The notes beneath the pieces were generated by a model. That model did not search any database and was not told the origin of the DNA. It saw only the letters and a list, made by a program, of their open reading frames with translations. A stretch of DNA of 61,586 nucleotides from Gammaproteobacteria bacterium (GTDB lineage: Bacteria; Pseudomonadota; Gammaproteobacteria; Pseudomonadales; Azotimanducaceae), in the NCBI GenBank assembly GCA_028821405.1, contig JAPPGK010000061.1, forward strand, positions 1-61,586. Direction: 5' to 3'. Below, piece by piece: positions 34,484-43,247 of this stretch; position 1 is the first letter of the stretch; each line of letters opens with the position of its first letter. Made by a program: the position numbers and the translations under genes.

Positions 34484-37400
34484 ATGAGCAAAGGCATGGA
34501 GGTGACGATGCTGGACGACACGCCCGCCGCCATGACACGCTCGCTCGGCGACTCCCGTTACGCGACCAGGACGGGCGCGGCGTTTCTCACCGGAATCCAG
34601 GCGCTAGCCCGACTACCTCTCGACCAACGTCGTCTGGACGCTGCTGCCGGCCTCGACACCGCCGGGTTCGTCTCGGGGTACCGCGGTTCTCCGCTCGGAG
34701 GCCTGGACCAGGAGCTTTGGCGCAACGCGACCCGGCTTGACGAACACCGGGTCGTCTTCCAGCCGGGGATCAACGAGGATCTCGCGGCCACCGCCGTCTG
34801 GGGAAGCCAGCAGGTCGGATTGTTCCCCGGGGCTCGTCACGATGGCGTGTTCGGCATGTGGTACGGCAAGGCCCCCGGCCTCGACCGGTCATCCGATGCC
34901 ATTCGCCACGCCAACGCGGCGGGAACGAACCCCCTAGGAGGCGTCCTGCTCGTGGTCGGCGACGACCACGGCTGCAAGTCCTCGACCTTGCCGTGTGCCA
35001 GCGAGTTCGCCTTGCGGGACCTCGGCGTCCCGGCGCTCGCGCCGGCCGATGTCCAGGACGTGCTCGATTTCGGCCTTGCCGGCTGGGCGCTGTCGCGCTA
35101 CGCCGGGTGTTGGGCCGGGCTCATCGCCCTCACGGACATCATGGACAGCGCGCTCACCGTGGATGTCGATCTCGCCCGTCACGGTTTCGTCCTGCCGCCG
35201 CTGGGCGACGCGACCGCACAGCCCTCGCCCCGAGATTTCGCTTTCGGAAATCTCGACCCCGCCCGACAAGGCGTGCATATCCGGCTCAACGACTCGCCAG
35301 TCGAGCAGGAGGCCCGCCTGGAGTTGAAACTGCGCCTGGCCCGGGCGTTCGCATCCGCGAACGCCATCGACCGAATCGTCGCATCCCCCTCACGCCCCCG
35401 GTTGGTGGTCGTCACTGCCGGAAAAGCGTATGCGGACGTCCGGGAGGCGTTGGACAAGCTCGACCTGCGCTCGGCGGCGTCGATCGCTGATGGCGGCATT
35501 CGCTTGGTCAAGCTCGGCATGACCTGGCCGCTCGATCCCGTGTCGGTGCGCGAGTTTTGTCGAGGCGCAGACCGCGTGCTCGTGGTCGAGGAGAAACGGT
35601 CGTTCGTCGAGGATCAACTCAAGACGATCCTGTTCGACGCGTCCGTGGAAGTGCTGGGCAAGCGGCTTCCACAAGCGACGGATGGGGATGGGACGGCGGC
35701 ATTCTCCCCGGGGTTCCCGTCGAGCGGTGAACTCGACGTGCCGACCATCGCCGCGACGCTGGCGGACATTCTGAAGCGGGTCACGGACACGGGCTACCTG
35801 GGCGAGGTGGCGGTGACGTCCGCGGCTTTGCCCGACGATGCCCTCCACGCCAAGGCGGCGCGGCGGCCCATCTATTGCGCCGGGTGCCCCCACAACACCT
35901 CGACGCGGGTTCCGGAAGGTAGCCGCGCGGCGGCCGGAATCGGTTGCCACTACATGGCGCAGTGGATGGACCGAAGCACCGCGACGGTGACCCACATGGG
36001 TGCCGAAGGCGTCAACTGGATTGGCCACGCGCCGTTCACCGACGAGCAGCACATATTCGCCAATCTCGGCGACGGCACCTATTTCCACTCGGGGATACTC
36101 GCCATCCGCGCCGCCGTCGCGGCCGGCGTGAACATCACCTACAAGATTCTCGTCAACGATGCCGTCGCGATGACCGGTGGCCAACCCGTGGAAGGCGGCC
36201 TGGCGGTGGCGGACGTCGTCACCCAGGTTCGTGCCGAAGGGGTCGCGGACGTGCGCGTGCTCAGCGACGACCCCGGCCGCCATCGGAAAAGCGGGTTCCC
36301 GGTGTTGGCCCGTCGCAAGCTGGACGCGGTGCAGCGAGCGTTTCGGAGCACGCCGGGCTGCACCGTGATCGTCTACGAGCAAACCTGCGCAGCGGAACTG
36401 CGCCGCCGCCGAAAGCGCGGCTTGGCGCCCGACCCGGATGTGCGGGTGGTCATCAATGACGCCGTCTGCGAAGGCTGCGGGGACTGCTCGGTGCAATCCA
36501 ACTGCGTGGCCGTGGAGCCACTTCAGACCGAGTTCGGCGTGAAACGCGCCATCAACCAGACCGCGTGCAACAAGGACCTGTCCTGTCTTGACGGGTTTTG
36601 CCCGGCCCTGGTGACGGTCTCGGGCGCGAGGTCCAGGATCGCGAAGCGAACGCATGACGACGTCGCGGCAAGGATCCCCGACCCCGTCATCGGTCACGGG
36701 TCGGCCAATATCCTGATTGCGGGCGTCGGCGGAACGGGCATCGTCACCGTCTCGCAACTGCTGGGCACGGCGGCCCACTTGGATGGCCGGTACGCTTCTA
36801 CGCTCGACATGACCGGCTTGGCGCAGAAGGGTGGCGCGGTACTCAGCCACGTCCGCATCTCGCCGATTCACGAGCCACATCCGCCGACCCGGATCCCGGC
36901 GGTCTCGGTCGACATGCTGATCGGGGCCGATGCGGTCACCGCGGGCAGCCGGGACGTGCTCCCGCTGATCTCCGCACAGCGGACGACCGTGGTCCTGAAC
37001 ACCCACGTCGCGCCCACGTCGGAATTCGTGCTCCGCCAGCACGACGACGTCGACCTCGTGAGACTCGAAGCGAGATTGCGTGACCGCGCGAGCGACACGG
37101 CGACGGTGGATGCGGACTCCGCAACCCGGGCACTGTTCGCCTCGACGGCAACGGCCAACGTGTTCCTGCTCGGCTATGCCTACCAGACCGGTTCGGTTCC
37201 GGTTTCGGTGGCTGCGTTGGAACGGGCCATCACCCTGAACGGGGTGGCGGTCGACGACAACCTGGCCGCGTTCCATCATGGACGTTTGGCCGCCCACCTC
37301 GAGGCGGAGGGAACCGGGGGAGCCGAACGGACTCTGCCGCAGGCGGGTCCCGATGCGATGCAGCCCCGCCGCTCGCAGACGCTTGCCCAACGCATCGCCG

Positions 37401-38080
37401 TTCGCCGCTCGTTCCTCGTCGACTACCAGGACGAGTCCCTCGCACAACGATACGACCGTCTGGTCGAACGCGTGCGCGCTGCCGAGCTGCGCGTGCGCCC
37501 GACAAAGGATTCGCTTGTCGCCGCCGTCGCCGAGAGCTACTTCAAGCTGCTCGCGGTCAAGGACGAGTACGAGGTGGCGAGGCTCTTTTCCCGACGCCCG
37601 GCGGGCGTTGCCATGGACTTCGCCGGCAAACTGGCCAGCCAGTTCGAGCCGGGTTCCAAGACCACGTACCACTTCGCGCCGCCGCTTTTGGCACGCCGTG
37701 ATGCCCGGGGCCGCCCCGCAAAAATCGCCGTCGGCGCCTGGTTTGGCCCGGTGCTCCGGATGCTCGCGGGGTTGCGCTGGCTGCGTGGCAAGGCGATGGA
37801 CCCGTTCCGACACACGGCGGAACGCCGGCTCGAACGGGAGATGTTGGCGACCTTCGAAGCCGACGTGGTGACGATTGTCGAGACGCTCGACGCGACCAAC
37901 CACGCGACCTGCGTCGCGCTGGCCAAGCTGCCCGCTGGCGTAAAGGGCTTCGGGCCCGTGAAGGAAGCCTCCGCCCGTGCAGCCTTGGCGAGCCGCGAAC
38001 GTTACCTGGCCGACCTCCTGGCACAACCCGTTCCGGCACCGGCTGACAACGGCCACGCCTTGCCGTCGGAAGCCGCGTAG
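34484..38080 (+). CDS. Indolepyruvate ferredoxin oxidoreductase, fused alpha-beta form
   Basis: The protein has 1198 residues, the length of the fused aerobic-type enzyme. Residues 1-650 contain the thiamine-diphosphate parts (SGYRGSPLGGLDQELWRNAT, LGDGTYFHSGILAIRAAVAA, and a VNDAVAMTGGQPVEGG block). A [4Fe-4S]-type Cys cluster follows at about residue 660 (DAVCEGCGDCSVQSNC, then CNKDLSCLDGFCPA). The gamma-like oxidoreductase domain begins ILIAGVGGTGIVTVSQLLG at about 745. It oxidatively decarboxylates arylpyruvates to acyl-CoA. The divergent Lrp-family gene is its probable regulator. Confidence 0.93.
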   Translation: MSKGMEVTMLDDTPAAMTRSLGDSRYATRTGAAFLTGIQALARLPLDQRRLDAAAGLDTAGFVSGYRGSPLGGLDQELWRNATRLDEHRVVFQPGINEDLAATAVWGSQQVGLFPGARHDGVFGMWYGKAPGLDRSSDAIRHANAAGTNPLGGVLLVVGDDHGCKSSTLPCASEFALRDLGVPALAPADVQDVLDFGLAGWALSRYAGCWAGLIALTDIMDSALTVDVDLARHGFVLPPLGDATAQPSPRDFAFGNLDPARQGVHIRLNDSPVEQEARLELKLRLARAFASANAIDRIVASPSRPRLVVVTAGKAYADVREALDKLDLRSAASIADGGIRLVKLGMTWPLDPVSVREFCRGADRVLVVEEKRSFVEDQLKTILFDASVEVLGKRLPQATDGDGTAAFSPGFPSSGELDVPTIAATLADILKRVTDTGYLGEVAVTSAALPDDALHAKAARRPIYCAGCPHNTSTRVPEGSRAAAGIGCHYMAQWMDRSTATVTHMGAEGVNWIGHAPFTDEQHIFANLGDGTYFHSGILAIRAAVAAGVNITYKILVNDAVAMTGGQPVEGGLAVADVVTQVRAEGVADVRVLSDDPGRHRKSGFPVLARRKLDAVQRAFRSTPGCTVIVYEQTCAAELRRRRKRGLAPDPDVRVVINDAVCEGCGDCSVQSNCVAVEPLQTEFGVKRAINQTACNKDLSCLDGFCPALVTVSGARSRIAKRTHDDVAARIPDPVIGHGSANILIAGVGGTGIVTVSQLLGTAAHLDGRYASTLDMTGLAQKGGAVLSHVRISPIHEPHPPTRIPAVSVDMLIGADAVTAGSRDVLPLISAQRTTVVLNTHVAPTSEFVLRQHDDVDLVRLEARLRDRASDTATVDADSATRALFASTATANVFLLGYAYQTGSVPVSVAALERAITLNGVAVDDNLAAFHHGRLAAHLEAEGTGGAERTLPQAGPDAMQPRRSQTLAQRIAVRRSFLVDYQDESLAQRYDRLVERVRAAELRVRPTKDSLVAAVAESYFKLLAVKDEYEVARLFSRRPAGVAMDFAGKLASQFEPGSKTTYHFAPPLLARRDARGRPAKIAVGAWFGPVLRMLAGLRWLRGKAMDPFRHTAERRLEREMLATFEADVVTIVETLDATNHATCVALAKLPAGVKGFGPVKEASARAALASRERYLADLLAQPVPAPADNGHALPSEAA

Positions 38081-38083
38081 TAG

Positions 38084-38104
38084 GGGAGACCCCTGCGGTC
38101 TCCC
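38084..38104. repeat. Intergenic hairpin repeat, family A (perfect stem)
   Basis: GGGAGACC, loop CCTGC and GGTCTCCC form a perfect 8-base stem. The fourth stem position is A-T here and C-G or a wobble in other copies, so base pairing rather than sequence seems conserved. It lies four bases after the ior stop codon. Confidence 0.65.
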
Positions 38105-38212
38105 GGATCGACGAACCAAGGCCGTTTCTTGCATGAACGCGGCGCGGGCGGCCGGCTCGTAGGCGCGAGGCTTGACCCCGCCCGGATCACAACGGTGCGT
38201 CGTGCATTCGTC

Positions 38213-38233
38213 GGGCGACCACGAGGGTCGCCC
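38213..38233. repeat. Intergenic hairpin repeat, family A (inverted copy)
   Basis: GGGCGACC, loop ACGAG and GGTCGCCC form a perfect 8-base stem. The loop reads as CTCGT on the other strand, close to CTCGC in the 18698 copy, so this copy is probably inverted. It lies downstream of the macB operon remnant. Confidence 0.6.
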
Positions 38234-38283
38234 CTAGGACGCCCGTCGATGGTGGCGCCCCACGACGCTAGCAGCGACGTTGG

Positions 38284-38430
38284 CTATTCCGCCGCAAGCG
38301 CCATCACCGGATCGACTTGCGCCGCTCGGCGGGCGGGCACGATGCCCGCAACCAGGCCTGTCGCAACGCCGCCGCCCAGCGCGACCGGGACGAACCATGA
38401 AGCGAAGGCGACCGGGGCCGCAAAGGGCCT
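38284..38430 (-). pseudogene. C-terminal remnant of a third MacB-type permease
   Basis: On the minus strand this segment encodes APVAFASWFVPVALGGGVAT and GLVAGIVPARRAAQVDPVMA before a TAG stop. It aligns with the last 45 residues of both MacB proteins encoded at 38546-40546 and 43248-45245. The upstream part of the gene is missing. It is presumably what is left after recombination or deletion among tandem macB copies. Confidence 0.7.
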
Positions 38431-38545
38431 GCGTACGCCGTCGTCGTATTCGAAACGCGGTCTACGCCCCGAAGCGCGATCAACGGCGGCATCGACTTAT
38501 CCTCATGGGTATCCACGAATGCCCACCAACCCCGACCCCGCTCCG

Positions 38546-40546
38546 CTACCTGTCCGGGGATAGCGCCGCCACCGGGTCGAGGCGCGCGCCCCGTAGTGCC
38601 GGGACGACGGCGAAGATCATGCCCGTGGCCACTGCGCATGCGAGCGCTGCGGGTACAAACCAGGGCGCGAACCCAACCGTCGCGGATACGAGGTTGGACA
38701 ACAACGGTCCGCCCGCGAATACCAGCAGGACACCACAAGCGCCTCCCACCGCGGTCAGCACGCTGGTCTCGACCAGGAACTGCCACAGGATGTCGCGGCG
38801 CCGGGCACCCATTGCCCTGCGGATCCCGATCTCGCGCCGGCGCTGATTCACCGAGGTCAGCGTGACCGACATGACGCCGAGCCCGCCGACGAGCAGCGCG
38901 ACCACACTGAGCGCACTCACGATCGTCGCCTGCGTGGCGGAGAGCTTCGTGTAGGCTGCAAGCCGCAGCGCGTCGTTCTCGACGGTGTAGCCCTCGACAC
39001 CGTGACGCCGGAACATCAGGTCCTTGATCTCCGATGCCGTCTCATCCAACCGGGACACGTCCCGCACCAGGACATCGAGTCGCCACAGGTTTTCGGTGCC
39101 GAACAGCATGTCCCGGCCGGTCGCGAAGGGAACGTAGACAACCATGCCGAAATACTTGAGGCCCGCATCGGTGACCCGAACAAGCCGTAGCTCTTTCTCG
39201 TTGCGCGGATAGGTGGCGAGAACCCCCTTGACCTCGAAGGGTACCCCGCCGACGTGGATGTGCTGGCCTACCGGGTCGACTCCCTGCGCAAACAGTTGCT
39301 TGCGAACGGTCGGTCCGATGACGGCCACCTGCGCACCACGGTCCTGGTCCCGCTGATCGAGATACACGCCACTCGTTAGGGGCCAGGCGACGGCGTCGGC
39401 GGTTCTCGGCTCGGTGAGAGGCGTTCCACGAACGTCGACGTCTTCCATGTGCTCGCCTTCGAACTGCACGTCGAGGGGCTTTCTCATCGCCGGAATGACC
39501 GTCTGGACATTGGGAATCTCCTCGGCGATAGCCCGCGCGTCCGCCATGGTCTTCGGCAGAAACCGCACCTGGTTGCCCACCACGTCGATGCCGCCGACGC
39601 TCAGTCGGTTTGCTCCCATGCGCTCCACCGCCGACATGACGTCCCTGCGTGCCCCTTCGACCAGGCTGAGCACGGCACCGGCCAGCCAAATTCCAAGCGC
39701 GATGCTCACGACGGTGAGCCCCGCGCGCAGACGACCGCCCCGCCACGAGGCCAATCCGCCGCGCACCGCGGCCAGCCACGGCAATCCGGCACGTCCGGGC
39801 GGCCTCGGTGGCTGGACGGCATCCGTTGCGGGCGCGGGTCCCGAGTCCGCGACGACGCGTCCGTCGCGGAGCTCGATCCGGCGGCGGGCGCGGTTGGCCA
39901 CGGCCGCGTCGTGGGAGACGAGGACTACCGCGCGACCCCGTTCGGCGAGCTGTTCGAGCAAGGCCAACACCTGGCCGCCCTGTTCGGTGTCGAGCGCGCC
40001 GGTGGGTTCGTCGGCGAGGATCACGCTCGGGCCATTCATCAAGGCCCGCGCGATGGCAACGCGCTGCTGCTCGCCGCCGGACAACTCGGCGGGGCTGTAG
40101 CCGGATCGCTCCTTCAGGCCGAAGGATTGCAGAAGCTGGTGGGCCCTTTTGCGACCATTGGATGCACCGGCCACGTACGTCGCCGGGAGTTCGACGTTGT
40201 CGCGCGCCGTGAGCGCCTCCAGCAGGTTGTAGGACTGGAACACGAAGCCGAAGGACTCGCGCCGCAGGGCGGCAAGACCGTCGTCGTCGAGTTCCGCGAT
40301 GTCGGTTCCGGCGATGCGACATTCGCCTGACGTCGCGCGGTCCAGGCCGCCCATGATGTGCATCATCGTGGTCTTGCCGGATCCGGACGGGCCGGTCACG
40401 CAGACGAACTCGCCGGCATCGATCCGCAACGAGACCCCGTCAAGCGCCTGTACCCGCTCGCCGCCTTCCTCTTCGAACACCCGTGTGACGCCGACGAGTT
40501 CGATCAGGGGCGCGGCTTGCGCCTCTCCGGGCGGCGGTTGTCCCAT
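38546..40546 (-). CDS. MacB-type ABC efflux ATPase-permease, copy 1
   Basis: The ATG at 40546, preceded by AAGGAG, gives 666 residues; an upstream extension of the frame is spurious. The N-terminal ATPase has GPSGSGKTT, LSGGEQQRVAIARA and VILADEPTGALD. A linker leads to one transmembrane helix (LTVVSIALGIWLAGAVLSLV), a periplasmic MacB-PCD domain and three C-terminal helices with NQRRREIGIRRAMGARRRD. It is the last intact gene of the macB-macA-nodT-macB operon and presumably exports drugs, peptides or metabolites. Confidence 0.92.
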   Translation of the reverse strand: MGQPPPGEAQAAPLIELVGVTRVFEEEGGERVQALDGVSLRIDAGEFVCVTGPSGSGKTTMMHIMGGLDRATSGECRIAGTDIAELDDDGLAALRRESFGFVFQSYNLLEALTARDNVELPATYVAGASNGRKRAHQLLQSFGLKERSGYSPAELSGGEQQRVAIARALMNGPSVILADEPTGALDTEQGGQVLALLEQLAERGRAVVLVSHDAAVANRARRRIELRDGRVVADSGPAPATDAVQPPRPPGRAGLPWLAAVRGGLASWRGGRLRAGLTVVSIALGIWLAGAVLSLVEGARRDVMSAVERMGANRLSVGGIDVVGNQVRFLPKTMADARAIAEEIPNVQTVIPAMRKPLDVQFEGEHMEDVDVRGTPLTEPRTADAVAWPLTSGVYLDQRDQDRGAQVAVIGPTVRKQLFAQGVDPVGQHIHVGGVPFEVKGVLATYPRNEKELRLVRVTDAGLKYFGMVVYVPFATGRDMLFGTENLWRLDVLVRDVSRLDETASEIKDLMFRRHGVEGYTVENDALRLAAYTKLSATQATIVSALSVVALLVGGLGVMSVTLTSVNQRRREIGIRRAMGARRRDILWQFLVETSVLTAVGGACGVLLVFAGGPLLSNLVSATVGFAPWFVPAALACAVATGMIFAVVPALRGARLDPVAALSPDR

Positions 40547-40559
40547 GTGCCGGTCTCCT

Positions 40560-41942
40560 TTAGTCCACGCGACGCCAGCCGCCGCCCAGCGAAGTATAGA
40601 GATCGACGACGGCGAGCAGCGTGGCGAGCTTGTTGTCGAGCACGGCGTTGCGTGTGCCGTACAGCGTGTCCTGGGCGCCGAGCAGCGCTTCGAATTCCTG
40701 CACGCCCTCGCGGTACCGCGCTTCGACGATGCGCAGCGACTCCTCGGCGAGCGCCACGTCCTCGGCAAGCACCTCGCCCAGCGAACCCAGCACCTCGATG
40801 TCCGCGAGTGCCACTTCGACATCATTGAACGCGCCAATCACCGCGATCCGGTAGTCGGCCAGCAGCGAATCCAGACGCAGTCTCGACGCCTCGAGGCAAC
40901 GGCCGCGGCGGTCGAGATCGAAGAGCTTGAGGGCCAGACCGGCCGTCGTTGCGACCGAGGCCGCCGTAGCGCCGGACGCCAGGGCGCCGCCGCCGGTGAG
41001 CGAGATGCGCGGCAGGAACGCGAGCCGCGCCAGGTCCACATCGGCCCGTGCTTCGCGCAGCGCCGCTTCCGCCTGCACGATGTCCGGCCGTCGGAGCAAC
41101 AGCTCCGACGGCAACCCCGGCGCCACCTCCGGTACGGCGAGATCGGCAAGGGTCTGCCCCTTTACATCGAAGTCCCAGACCGACTCGCCGACCATCAGGG
41201 CCAGCGACGCCCGGGCCCGCAGAACGTCAAGTTCCAGCGTGCGGAGCGCGTTGGCCTGGCGACGCACGACGATGCGCTGACGCAGACCCTCGCTGGCCAG
41301 CGCCGTGCCCGCGTCGACCCGCGCCCGCACGATTTGCCCGATTGCTTCGGCGTGGGCGAGATTTTGCCGTCCCGCTTCGATCCGGTCACGGAGCAGGAGG
41401 ATGCGGAAATAACCCGCAGCCGCCGCCGCGACGATGCGCAGACGGGCGTCGGCCGCTCGGGCTAGGCTCGACTCGTAGCGGGCGGTCGCTGCGGCGAAGC
41501 GTGGCTGCCTCGAAAGCACGTCCGAATAGTCGACCGAGAGCGTCAGGTCGACGGTGTCGGTTCCCCCGTCCCGGTACTCACCGTCGCGCGGACGGGTGCC
41601 GGCGTAGCTCTGGCTCGCCCCAGCATCGAGCGTCGGCGAGGGAAAACGGTCAAGGCCCGCGTCGATGAGCGCAAGTTCGGCCGTGCGCAGGGTGCGTTCG
41701 GTGTTGGCAAGTTCGAGATTGTTCGCCCGGACGCGCTCGATCAGATCGATCAATTCACTGCTGTCGAACGCGGGCCACCAGTGGGCAGCGGGCCACGCCT
41801 GGTCGCGGCTGGCCCCGCGCCACCCGTCCGGCACATCGTCTGGGGGCAGTTCGGGCAGCGGCGTGCTTTCGCACCCGGCGAGCCAGGCGCCCAGAAACAC
41901 CGGCGCGGTCCACTTGCCCAACCGCAAGGCCGGCACGGCCAC
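40560..41942 (-). CDS. NodT/OprM-type outer-membrane efflux lipoprotein
   Basis: The 460-residue protein has a lipobox (Leu-Ala-Gly-Cys24). Two outer-membrane efflux repeats are present, with long coiled-coil helices (LIERVRANNLELANTERTLR, YRIAVIGAFNDVEVALADIE, then EESLRIVEARYREGVQEFEA). LPSELLLRRPDIVQAEAALR is the standard motif of NodT-family channels. It forms the trimeric outer-membrane duct of the tripartite pump with the adjacent MacA and MacB proteins. It lies 13 bases upstream of macB copy 1 and 2 bases after macA. Confidence 0.93.
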   Translation of the reverse strand: MAVPALRLGKWTAPVFLGAWLAGCESTPLPELPPDDVPDGWRGASRDQAWPAAHWWPAFDSSELIDLIERVRANNLELANTERTLRTAELALIDAGLDRFPSPTLDAGASQSYAGTRPRDGEYRDGGTDTVDLTLSVDYSDVLSRQPRFAAATARYESSLARAADARLRIVAAAAAGYFRILLLRDRIEAGRQNLAHAEAIGQIVRARVDAGTALASEGLRQRIVVRRQANALRTLELDVLRARASLALMVGESVWDFDVKGQTLADLAVPEVAPGLPSELLLRRPDIVQAEAALREARADVDLARLAFLPRISLTGGGALASGATAASVATTAGLALKLFDLDRRGRCLEASRLRLDSLLADYRIAVIGAFNDVEVALADIEVLGSLGEVLAEDVALAEESLRIVEARYREGVQEFEALLGAQDTLYGTRNAVLDNKLATLLAVVDLYTSLGGGWRRVD

Positions 41943-41944
41943 CC

Positions 41945-43117
41945 CTACTCCGGTGCCACGACGCGGTCGCCTTCCGCCAAGCCGGAGAGCACCTCGGCAT
42001 AGGTGTGGCTGGTCTCACCGATCGCGACCTCCCGGATTTCAACCTGGCCGTCGGGATACTGGACGCGGACCTGCGCCGGCGTCCCCGTCTCCGGATCGCG
42101 CTCGCCGAAATCCGTCAACATCTCCAGGGGGACGGCGAGAATCTGGCGCGGCGCGGTCAGCTCGAAGAACACCTGCACGGTCATGTCGGCGCGCAGCGCG
42201 CCGTCGGCGTTGTCCACATCGAACAGGGCGGTGTAGGTCACGACGTTGCCGTCGGTCTGGGCACGGGGCAGGATCTGGTCGAGGGTGCCGTGCCAGCGCC
42301 GCCCGCGGCCGCCGAGGGTCGTGAAGTGGACCCCCATGCCGGGTTCGAGCTTGCCGATGTTGGCTTCGGCCACCTTCGCTTCCACGGTCAACGTCGACAA
42401 GTCGGCCAGGTGCAGGATCACCGGTGTCACGTAGGTCGCGGTCAGCGTCTGTCCTTCGGTCGCGAGCACTTGCAGGACGGTGCCGTGCGCCGGCGCATAG
42501 ATGGAGCTGTAGCCGAGGGCCGCCTCGTCGCTGGTCAGCCGAGCGCGCTGGGACGCGATCTGCGACTCGAGCTGCACCATGGCGCCCCGCGCGCGAACAA
42601 GGGCGTCCTGCGCCCGTTCGTATTCGACCTCGGTCGTCGCCCGGTTCGCCCTGAGGCGCTCCTGGCGCGCCGCTTCCGCTTCCGCCAGTCCGAGCGCCGA
42701 ACGCTGCACCTCGAGTTGGGCTTCCTGGGCGCGGAGCGAAGCCCGGCTCGCCTCCACGAGGTTGCGCTGGATGGTCGCGTCGATCTCGGCGAGAAGGTCC
42801 CCCTTCGCCACCACGTCGCCCACGTTCACGTGGAGCTTCTGGAGCTGCCCGGACACCTGTGCCCCCACCTCGACCAGCCGGCTTGGCTTCAAGGTGCCCG
42901 AAGCGGTGACCAGGTCGCCGAGGCTGCGGTGACCGATGGTCGCCGAGCGGCGGGGTGCCTGGTCTTCGGACGCGCCGCCCGGAATCGCAAACAGGAAATA
43001 CCAGCCGCCCGCCGCCAGGAGCACCACGACGAGCACCCAGACCCAAGGTCGGCGGAGGACCGGGCGCCGTTCCGCGGCGGGTTCGTCGAGGCGGTCAAGC
43101 CCGGAAAGATCAGTCAC
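41945..43117 (-). CDS. MacA/HlyD-type periplasmic adaptor
   Basis: The 390-residue protein has one N-terminal membrane anchor (WVLVVVLLAAGGWYFLFAIP). The split biotinyl-lipoyl domain reads LVEVGAQVSGQLQKLHVNVG and DVVAKGDLLAEIDATIQRN, and an alpha-hairpin coiled coil follows (RASLRAQEAQLEVQRSALGL). Beta-barrel and membrane-proximal domains complete the MacA layout. It links the MacB pump to the NodT channel. The gene starts 130 bases downstream of the upstream macB copy. Confidence 0.92.
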   Translation of the reverse strand: MTDLSGLDRLDEPAAERRPVLRRPWVWVLVVVLLAAGGWYFLFAIPGGASEDQAPRRSATIGHRSLGDLVTASGTLKPSRLVEVGAQVSGQLQKLHVNVGDVVAKGDLLAEIDATIQRNLVEASRASLRAQEAQLEVQRSALGLAEAEAARQERLRANRATTEVEYERAQDALVRARGAMVQLESQIASQRARLTSDEAALGYSSIYAPAHGTVLQVLATEGQTLTATYVTPVILHLADLSTLTVEAKVAEANIGKLEPGMGVHFTTLGGRGRRWHGTLDQILPRAQTDGNVVTYTALFDVDNADGALRADMTVQVFFELTAPRQILAVPLEMLTDFGERDPETGTPAQVRVQYPDGQVEIREVAIGETSHTYAEVLSGLAEGDRVVAPE

Positions 43118-43247
43118 GAGGAGTACCTGTCCGTCGTTTGCTACCTTGGGCTCGCGGCGTGTCTACTACTCTTGGCATATGGGGCCGCGAGTGTAGCGCC
43201 GCCGAAGGCGACTGTCGCAGCAGCCTTCACGCCGATTGGACAGCAAC

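Larger units (their letters stand above)
38081..38545. other. Intergenic region with two hairpin repeats and a permease remnant
   Basis: This 465-base region holds family A hairpins at 38084-38104 and 38213-38233 and the C-terminal remnant of a MacB-type permease at 38284-38430. The segment 38431-38545 contains nothing that I recognise. It lies between convergent transcription units. Confidence 0.6.

Noticed and set aside
35390-38134. A 914-residue minus-strand frame opposite the ior gene
   Set aside because: High G+C shadow of a well-supported enzyme; composition is Arg/His/Gly-rich with no domain.
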